Source: JBAUHN01 sp049680295 | GTDB lineage: Bacteria; Pseudomonadota; Alphaproteobacteria; Rhodobacterales; Rhodobacteraceae | Length of the DNA stretch: 29,087 bases | Assembly (NCBI GenBank): GCA_049680295.1 | Contig: JBAUHN010000370.1 | Coordinates: 1 to 29,087 of the forward strand | Reading direction: 5' to 3' | Made by a program: the position numbers and the translations under genes | Notes under the pieces: model-generated | The model's database searches: none | Told to the model about the DNA's origin: nothing | Seen by the model: the letters and a program-made list of their open reading frames with translations, nothing else | Shown: positions 24,390 to 29,087 of the stretch, piece by piece | Layout: the number at the start of each line of letters is the position of its first letter | Numbering within the stretch: the first letter of the stretch is position 1

Positions 24390-24992
24390 TTAAATTCCTC
24401 CTCCGAATAAAACAAACAGGACCGACGCCACGGTCAAAGCCGCCAGGGTCCACATGAGATAAGGTTCCAACCGCGTACCTGCAACGGTGCGCGCTATGCC
24501 ATCACCGGCAAGTGTCCAAAGCGGATGGAGCACCAATTGACAGCCCAAAAGAACAGCGGCAATGGTTGCTGTTGCCTGCAATGTCGGCGTGCCTGGGGAT
24601 ACAAACGCGGTAAATCCGCCCACGGTCATAGCCCATGCTTTTGGGTTCAGCGGATGCACGATCAGCCCGGTCCTGAACCCCGGTGCGTTGCCGGTGCCTT
24701 TGCCTAACCCAAGGCGCAGGTTTGCGACCTTCCAGGCGAGCCAGATAATATAGGCCGCCGAGATATATTTCAGAGCCTCGAAAACAAAAGGCACACGGGT
24801 GGCCAATTCCATCACCCCAAAGCCTATCGGCCAGATGATCAATTGCTTGCCCAGGGCGACGCCCGCAACAAATGGCAGCGCCGCGCGAAAACCAAAACGC
24901 GCGCCCGTGGCCATCAGGGCCATGTTGGCAGGCCCCGGCGTGCCGATCTGGCTGGCGGCAAAAATGGCAAAGCTGGTCAATGCAATGGACAT
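24390..24992 (-). CDS. LysE/RhtB-family amino-acid exporter-like protein
   Basis: A 200-residue inner-membrane protein with about five or six hydrophobic helices and the family motif GTPGPANM (17-24), followed by the HPLNPKAWAM element near residue 112. Such proteins export amino acids or related small molecules; the substrate cannot be told. The start is ATG 24992, with only a weak ribosome-binding site. It stands directly downstream of the rpmA terminator, so it needs its own promoter in the roughly 40 nt between or relies on read-through. Confidence 0.87.
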   Translation of the reverse strand: MSIALTSFAIFAASQIGTPGPANMALMATGARFGFRAALPFVAGVALGKQLIIWPIGFGVMELATRVPFVFEALKYISAAYIIWLAWKVANLRLGLGKGTGNAPGFRTGLIVHPLNPKAWAMTVGGFTAFVSPGTPTLQATATIAAVLLGCQLVLHPLWTLAGDGIARTVAGTRLEPYLMWTLAALTVASVLFVLFGGGI

Positions 24993-25030
24993 AACAGGGC
25001 TGCTCTAACAACGGGACATGGCAGAAATGA

Positions 25031-25061
25031 GAAAGGGGACCGGCATTTTCTGCCGATCCCC
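25031..25061 (-). terminator. Rho-independent terminator after rpmA
   Basis: On the minus strand an 11-bp stem (GGGGATCGGCA / TGCCGGTCCCC, one GU pair, 25035-25061) encloses a GAAAA loop and is followed by TTTCTCATTT. It lies 29 nt past the rpmA stop and closes the rplU-rpmA operon. Confidence 0.8.
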
Positions 25062-25090
25062 CAAAATTCTTACCAGTTTCAGGTTCGGGC

Positions 25091-25360
25091 TTACTCTGCG
25101 GCCTCCGCCACCGGCAGGACCGAAATAAATGTGCGATTTTTCAGGCCCTTGTGAAAGGTCACTGCGCCATCGACGGTTGCAAAGATTGTGTGATCCTTGC
25201 CCATGCCGACGCCATTGCCCGGCCAGAACTTTGTGCCGCGCTGACGCACGATGATGTTGCCGGGGATAGCCGACTGACCACCATAAAGTTTCACGCCCAG
25301 ACGCCGACCCGCTGAGTCGCGGCCGTTTCTGGATGAACCACCTGCTTTTTTATGTGCCAT
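25091..25360 (-). CDS. rpmA: 50S ribosomal protein L27
   Basis: A core ribosomal protein whose N-terminus reaches the peptidyl-transferase centre. 89 residues with the canonical MAHKKAGGSSRNGRDS start, IIVRQRGTKFWPG and GKDHTIFA. It has no Firmicute-type cleavable leader. The start is 11 nt after the rplU stop with a GGAGAG ribosome-binding site (minus strand). Confidence 0.99.
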   Translation of the reverse strand: MAHKKAGGSSRNGRDSAGRRLGVKLYGGQSAIPGNIIVRQRGTKFWPGNGVGMGKDHTIFATVDGAVTFHKGLKNRTFISVLPVAEAAE

Positions 25361-25371
25361 TTGGTCTCTCC

Positions 25372-26058
25372 TTAGCCTTTAGCCAGATCTTTGGCCTGTG
25401 CGATCCAGTCTTCCCGACCAACACGACCTTTGAACGACAGTTTCTCTTCAATAGCTTCCACATCCGCATCTGTCCACGCTGCGATCTGTGCGAAAGTTGT
25501 CACGCCTTCGGCATGCAGCTTTTTCACAATCACCGGACCGACACCGGAAATTGTCGACAGATCGTCGGCGCCTGCGGCTTTTTTCGATGCGGCTTTGGCC
25601 TTGGGCTTGGCCGCTTCGGCTTTTGGAGCCGCGGGTTTGGCTGCAGCTTTCTTTGGTGCGGCTTTCTTTGGAGTTGCAGCGTCAACGGCTGTGGCGGAAA
25701 CTGATCCGGCACCCATTGCGGCCTTAACGCCCGATTTATCAGCGCCCGAGGCCAGTATATCGGTGACCTTGATCAAGGTCAGTTTCTGACGGTGACCCTT
25801 GGTACGCTTTGAGCTGTGCTTACGACGGCGTTTGACAAAGTTGATGACTTTTTCGCCTTTGATCTGGTCGACCACTTCGGCCTGCACGCCGGCATCTTTG
25901 ACAAATGGAACACCGACAACCGGCTTGTCGCCGCCCAGCATCAGAATGTCGTTGAATTGGATTGTGTCACCTGCGTCGGCAGCCAATTTCTCAACCCGGA
26001 GCATATCTCCTGATTGGACTTTGTACTGCTTGCCGCCAGTCTTGAGGACCGCAAACAT
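25372..26058 (-). CDS. rplU: 50S ribosomal protein L21 with C-terminal helix-hairpin-helix extension
   Basis: Residues 1 to about 103 are a standard L21 (MFAVLKTGGKQYKVQ, VKRRRKHSSKRTKGHRQ). The 228-residue protein is more than twice the normal length. An Ala/Lys/Pro-rich linker (about 125-164) leads to a compact domain (165-228) with the HhH motif GVGPVIVKKLHAEG (172-185), then FAQIAAWT and FKGRVGREDWIAQAKDLA. That module resembles tails I recall on other Rhodobacteraceae proteins such as NuoE. The frame is intact without stops, so this is a real fusion. AAAGGAAAG precedes the ATG. Its role on the ribosome is unknown; extra rRNA or DNA contact is an inference. Confidence 0.95.
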   Translation of the reverse strand: MFAVLKTGGKQYKVQSGDMLRVEKLAADAGDTIQFNDILMLGGDKPVVGVPFVKDAGVQAEVVDQIKGEKVINFVKRRRKHSSKRTKGHRQKLTLIKVTDILASGADKSGVKAAMGAGSVSATAVDAATPKKAAPKKAAAKPAAPKAEAAKPKAKAASKKAAGADDLSTISGVGPVIVKKLHAEGVTTFAQIAAWTDADVEAIEEKLSFKGRVGREDWIAQAKDLAKG

Positions 26059-26062
26059 GCGT

Positions 26063-26190
26063 CTTTCCTTTACATTGCCGCGTTCTGTGGTCCCCCGGAA
26101 TGGGGCGTTTCGGCCGATATGGCCACCTCGAACAGCGCGCCCTATTGAGCGTCATTAAAATATCACCCGATCGGGGAAACCCCGGTCGAG
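26063..26190 (-). promoter_or_regulatory. Structured 5' leader of rplU-rpmA
   Basis: About 130 nt lie between the predicted start and the rplU ATG. Three hairpins can be drawn on the minus strand: GACCGGGG-TTT-CCCCGATC (one mismatch), GGCC-ATATC-GGCC and GCCCC-ATTCC-GGGG(G). Ribosomal-protein operons are often autoregulated through such leaders; that is an inference here. Confidence 0.35.
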
Positions 26191-26197
26191 ATGCGGG

Positions 26198-26226
26198 CTT
26201 ATCTTAGGAACCGCGCATCAAGTCAA
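26198..26226 (-). promoter_or_regulatory. Candidate promoter of rplU-rpmA
   Basis: Minus strand TTGACT (26226-26221), a 17-nt spacer, then GATAAG (26203-26198): five of six at -35 and optimal spacing. The start would be at about 26191, giving a leader of about 130 nt. It lies in the 202-nt gap after the DUF2059 genes. Confidence 0.5.
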
Positions 26227-26260
26227 GCGGTCAGAGTGCTTTTTATCCCCCCAGGCGCGG

Positions 26261-27079
26261 TCATAAATCACTGCCCGCCGCATTCAGTGCCACTGCGCGG
26301 CCCAAAGCATAGGATATATCGCTGTAAATGACATCAAAACCGGCAAAAAGAGCGGCATTGAGCGCCTGGCCCGCCTCAGATTTTGAGTAGGCGATATAGG
26401 CCTCCATATCGCCCGGCGGCAAAGGCTGGTAGGCCAACAGCATAAAGCCAAACAGCCAGCCTTCCGAATCTTCGCGGATCTCGGGTTCTTGCGCCCAGAC
26501 ATCGGCCAGCATTTCGGCCTCGGACATGGTGATGTATTTGCCGTCAGAAAGCCCGCGATAGAACTGGAAATTGGTGGTCATCGCCCCGGATACATTGCGG
26601 TCCAACAAGTCATTCACGTCCGAGAATCTCCTGATCAGGGCCAGGTCCGCATCGGGCGTTTCGGATTTCAGTTCATAGTGCGCGCGCGCCGCCTCTTCTA
26701 TGTCGGGATCTGCCATCGCAACACGAGCCTGATTTTCAAGGGCAATGATATTGCTGCCATGATCGGATCCAAAGAACGCCGCCGACGCCTCGATCTCGGC
26801 GGTCTCCATACCGTCCTCAATGGCAGCGCGCATGACCTCTTGCATGACTTGCGGGTCATAAATCCGGTCCACCTGATTTTGCCAAAAAGCGCCGCCCTGC
26901 CCGTCCATCATGTCGGCATTCAGCGACGCGGCATAGGCCAGCCCTTCGCTGCGCAGAATTTCGGTCACTTCCGTCATGCGCAACGCATCCATCAGGACCG
27001 TGACCCGCGCATCCGCCCAGACCGGTGCCGCCAGACCCGCCCAAAGCGTCACCGCACAAGCAAAATGGCGTGCGCCCAT
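26261..27079 (-). CDS. Secreted DUF2059-like protein, second of a tandem pair
   Basis: A 272-residue protein with a signal peptide (hydrophobic stretch ending APVWADA), so probably periplasmic. No enzymatic motif is seen. Two DUF2059-like helical segments are recognisable: AEIEASAAFFGSDHGSNIIA and, near the end, PPGDMEAYIAYSKSEAGQAL. It aligns by eye with the neighbour upstream and is a tandem paralogue. ATG 27079 is preferred, with AGGA 9 nt upstream; a GTG at 27085 overlapping the upstream stop (GTGA) is the alternative. Function unknown. Confidence 0.75.
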   Translation of the reverse strand: MGARHFACAVTLWAGLAAPVWADARVTVLMDALRMTEVTEILRSEGLAYAASLNADMMDGQGGAFWQNQVDRIYDPQVMQEVMRAAIEDGMETAEIEASAAFFGSDHGSNIIALENQARVAMADPDIEEAARAHYELKSETPDADLALIRRFSDVNDLLDRNVSGAMTTNFQFYRGLSDGKYITMSEAEMLADVWAQEPEIREDSEGWLFGFMLLAYQPLPPGDMEAYIAYSKSEAGQALNAALFAGFDVIYSDISYALGRAVALNAAGSDL

Positions 27080-27081
27080 GC

Positions 27082-27921
27082 TCACAGATCCTGACTGGGG
27101 CGCAGGTTTTGCATCTCAACGGCCACCGCTTCATATCGGTTGGCCATAATCTCAAACTGCACCGCATTCATCAGCTCATAAAGCCGCTGCATCCTGGGAT
27201 CCTCCAACGCCTGCGCATAGTCCAGCATTTCGCTGTCCGAAAACGCCTGATAGGTATAGGCAGCCCCCGCAAGGCCCGAAGCCTGCATCGACAAACGCAT
27301 CTCGCCCTCGCGCGATTTCAGGGCTTCGCGCAGGTCGGGCTCTTCCATGCTCAATTCAAACACGCCTGCAGCGGCGGCGGCCATCAAGAACCGCACCTGC
27401 ACTTCCTGAATGGCGCGGATGGAATGATCGGCGGTATTGCTGGCCGCATTCAGCCGCTTCAATATCCCAAGCCGGGGCGATCCGATCTGCACCAGTCCCG
27501 CCACAATCGTCTGCCCGCTTTCCGATTTCAGATCCTCATCTTCCATCATATGCGACGCGTTTTCGGCCCGCACCAGTTTGACCCCCAGATCAGAGCTGTA
27601 AAACGCATTGCCATGCGCCAGCAATTCATCTGTCAGGGTCTGTTCCAGAATATCCATCGACAATTCATGCATCAGGTCCGTGTCAAATACCCGCCCCACC
27701 AGACGCGTCCATTCAGACCCGAAATCATCCGCTTCAAGCCCCAGCATCTGTGGCGCAGATCTGGCCGACAAACGAATGCTTTCCAAGGCGACATCAAACC
27801 CGGTGATTTCCAGAAAGGTTTCAAGATCAGCCCGGTCCGCGGCCCGAACCGGCGCGACAAGCATCACCGCCCACAGGGTCAGACAAAGGGTGGTGGCACA
27901 GTGCCGGATAAAAGCAGTCAT
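27082..27921 (-). CDS. Secreted DUF2059-like protein, first of a tandem pair
   Basis: A 279-residue protein with a clear signal peptide (TTLCLTLWAVMLVAPVRAAD), predicted periplasmic and largely helical. The DUF2059-type helix ELLAHGNAFYSSDLGVKLVR is near the first third, and the layout parallels that of the gene after it. ATG 27921 is chosen because CAGGAGA precedes it by about 6 nt; the frame opens 18 codons earlier without a ribosome-binding site. The two genes abut or overlap and form an operon. Function unknown. Confidence 0.78.
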   Translation of the reverse strand: MTAFIRHCATTLCLTLWAVMLVAPVRAADRADLETFLEITGFDVALESIRLSARSAPQMLGLEADDFGSEWTRLVGRVFDTDLMHELSMDILEQTLTDELLAHGNAFYSSDLGVKLVRAENASHMMEDEDLKSESGQTIVAGLVQIGSPRLGILKRLNAASNTADHSIRAIQEVQVRFLMAAAAAGVFELSMEEPDLREALKSREGEMRLSMQASGLAGAAYTYQAFSDSEMLDYAQALEDPRMQRLYELMNAVQFEIMANRYEAVAVEMQNLRPSQDL

Positions 27922-27961
27922 TTCAGTCTCCTGATAAGGTCTTGCTGAACTTAAGCCATTT

Positions 27962-27995
27962 CCGCTAAGGGGCAATTAAAATCCCCGTGTAGCGG
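27962..27995. promoter_or_regulatory. Interrupted inverted repeat between the DUF2059 pair and tRNA-Ser
   Basis: CCGCTA (27962-27967) pairs with TAGCGG (27990-27995), and GGGG (27969-27972) with CCCC (27983-27986), around an AT-rich 10-nt centre. No T tract follows on either strand. It could be an operator for the DUF2059 operon or a transcript structure. Confidence 0.3.
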
Positions 27996-28015
27996 TGATC
28001 TGGCAATTTCCCCCC

Positions 28016-28044
28016 TTGTCACAAGCCCCTTTCCCGACTAAACG
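28016..28044 (+). promoter_or_regulatory. Candidate promoter of tRNA-Ser
   Basis: TTGTCA (28016-28021), a 17-nt spacer and TAAACG (28039-28044) place a start about 12 nt upstream of the mature tRNA 5' end. Confidence 0.4.
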
Positions 28045-28062
28045 CCCCAAAACCAGTCCCAC

Positions 28063-28152
28063 GGAGAGGTGCCGGAGTGGTCGAACGGGGCGGTCTCGAA
28101 AACCGTTGAGCCTTCACGGGTTCCCAGGGTTCGAATCCCTGTCTCTCCGCCA
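28063..28152 (+). tRNA. tRNA-Ser (anticodon CGA)
   Basis: A 90-nt class II tRNA with encoded CCA. The acceptor GGAGAGG pairs with TCTCTCC (last pair GT), followed by discriminator G. The anticodon stem GCGGT/ACCGT encloses loop CTCGAAA with anticodon CGA at 28097-28099, reading UCG. It has a long variable arm (TTGAGCCTTCACGGGTTCC region) as expected for serine and the T-loop GGTTCGAATCC. Its 3' end is a classic attachment site for integrating elements, and an integrase remnant follows. Confidence 0.97.
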
Positions 28153-28227
28153 CCATATCCCATTGCCCTTTATCCTTTGATTATATAGCCTTGGAGCATC
28201 CCATGGAGGATACTTTAGGAGGATACG

Positions 28228-28626
28228 GTGACCCAGAATCGCGTTGAATATCCAGCGACATCATTGGCCAAGAACAAAGGCAAGTATTACGTCCTGCTAA
28301 CAATACCTCCTGAGCTACGGCAGCATTTTAATGGCCGAAAGCAATTGAAACGGTCCACCGGCACCAGTGATTTGCCCGATGCAAAGCGCAGGCAGCATAA
28401 CATTGCCACCGAACTTTATGCACAACTCGACGGATGCAAACCGGATATCCGTGATGTAATCAGCGACCTTCTAGGATGGATCGGTGACAAAGACGAAGTG
28501 CAACGCATGGACGACGCAGGTGATCTTGAGGGTCTTATCCAGTACCACAAGAACCTTGAGTATGGCCAAGACCCTGAGGACGACTTAGCGACTGAGGCGG
28601 TCAATGAGAACGGTGCTGTGTCGTAG
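28228..28626 (+). pseudogene. Truncated tyrosine recombinase (phage-type integrase), N-terminal part
   Basis: A 132-residue product starting at GTG 28228 with GGAGG 5 nt upstream; GGAGGATAC occurs twice (28205, 28218). The sequence NKGKYYVLLTIPPELRQHF...QLKRSTGTSDLPDAKRR matches the N-terminal DUF6538/arm-binding region of phage-type integrases, which normally reach 350-500 residues with catalytic R...HxxR...Y. None of those residues is present: the frame ends at TAG 28624-28626, although the same frame stays open for about another 40 codons past the stop. Location 75 nt after tRNA-Ser and an AT-richer base composition support an integrated element. A short intact protein cannot be excluded. 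Confidence 0.65.
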
Positions 28627-28820
28627 TCTGTTGCCAGAACGGCCTTTACGTATTCTAAATCTTTCATGATGAAACTCTTCCATGAACGCTCTACCAAGTG
28701 CAACCCGAAGCCAAACTCAGCGACACCCCCGCGTTTCCACGCCAGTTAACTGCCACTCATAGAAGCCTTGCCGGGCAACCTAATAAAGTTCGGCTCACTT
28801 TATCATTTGCTCACCGCCAT
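28627..28820. other. No confident gene; decayed or intergenic sequence
   Basis: Between the integrase remnant and the last open frame I see no convincing coding sequence, tRNA or terminator. The readable frame after the integrase stop encodes a Lys/His/Ser-rich stretch ending at about 28746, which does not show recombinase catalytic residues. Confidence 0.4.
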
Positions 28821-29087
28821 ATGGAGACTTGCTTAATCAGTCGGTGCGCTAGAATAGAGAACGATAAATTTTTACCGGAGGATGACAATTTGGGAGTGCT
28901 GATTTTCAAAGGCATGCGGGTAGGTTTTCTCGAAGGTGATCTAACCATCGGCGTTGACGAGAACGGACAAACCAAGAGCGAAGCCATTCTATCCACTTCT
29001 TACAACGTGCTTCCACTCTGGCTTCGTGTTGCTCATGAAAATGTGGTGCTAGCAAAAGCCGCTTTCGAAACCATCGCCGGTGAATGG
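28821..29087 (+). CDS. Partial open reading frame of unknown function (runs off the window)
   Basis: Open for 89 codons from ATG 28821 to the end. A later start is also plausible: TTG 28890, with GGAGG 8 nt upstream, giving LGVLIFKGMRVGFLEGDLTI and onward. I do not recognise the family. The product looks soluble, with an alternating beta-type pattern (GMRVGFLEGDLTIGVDENGQ). AT-richer composition like the integrase remnant suggests it is island cargo. No stop is present before the end. Confidence 0.45.
   Translation, partial: METCLISRCARIENDKFLPEDDNLGVLIFKGMRVGFLEGDLTIGVDENGQTKSEAILSTSYNVLPLWLRVAHENVVLAKAAFETIAGEW

Noticed and set aside
25530..25712. Low-complexity tract in the rplU region as a tandem repeat or CRISPR-like array
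   Set aside because: It is the codon reflection of the Ala/Lys/Pro-rich linker of the L21 fusion; there are no regular repeat-spacer units. No CRISPR array was seen anywhere in the window.
28205..28226. Duplicated GGAGGATAC as an att or regulatory repeat
   Set aside because: Two 9-nt copies 13 nt apart contain ribosome-binding-site-like GGAGG just before the integrase GTG; too short to call an attachment site.

Overview
The window looks like chromosome from an alphaproteobacterium of the Rhodobacteraceae (Roseobacter-type). The evidence is an aerobic CobG/CobN-type cobalamin pathway, an OlsB-OlsA ornithine-lipid pair, the histidine phosphotransferase ChpT, a ribosomal protein L21 with an Ala/Lys-rich linker and C-terminal helix-hairpin-helix module, and fairly high GC. 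The last kilobase, beyond a tRNA-Ser, is visibly more AT-rich.

Positions 44-15906 form a cobalamin (B12) locus. cobO (-) diverges from a promoter and cobalamin riboswitch (757-959). These lead into a tight + strand operon: a DUF1636 Cys-rich protein, cobW, cobN, cobG, cobH, cobI and cobJ. cobK lies in the opposite orientation, tail-to-tail with cobJ and sharing its start tetranucleotide CATG with cobL. The + strand then resumes with cobL, cobE, cobM, cobB and cobA. A second cobalamin riboswitch (14189-14361) precedes a CbiM-like cobalt-uptake membrane protein, then a strong terminator, then cobF. Together these genes supply every ring methylation, the ring contraction, the rearrangement, a,c-diamide formation, the large cobaltochelatase subunit and the adenosyltransferase. 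They cover uroporphyrinogen III to adenosylcobyrinate a,c-diamide, except that CobS and CobT (chelatase partners) are not here. CobQ, CobC/D, CobP/U/V for late assembly are also absent and are presumably elsewhere.

Positions 15920-19287 (all -) carry lipid genes: olsB-olsA overlapping by ATGA, and an acyl-CoA synthetase resembling the roseobacter DmdB type. Next come a 60-residue DUF3553 gene (-) and chpT (+), whose start codons are only 27 nt apart. chpT feeds the CckA-CtrA phosphorelay. Positions 20288-26058 (all -) are core functions read from high to low coordinates: rplU-rpmA with its own promoter, structured leader and terminator, then lysE-like exporter, GNAT, obgE, proB and proA.

Positions 26261-27921 hold two tandem secreted DUF2059-type paralogues of unknown function. 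A tRNA-Ser(CGA) at 28063-28152 is followed by a truncated tyrosine recombinase N-terminus and an open frame of unknown function running off the end, which is the typical left edge of a tRNA-linked integrated island.

I did not find a clear wholly new system. The best leads are the DUF1636-CobW-CobN module under B12 control, the riboswitch-controlled stand-alone CbiM, the inverted cobK junction, the L21 fusion with its structured leader, and the island edge at tRNA-Ser.
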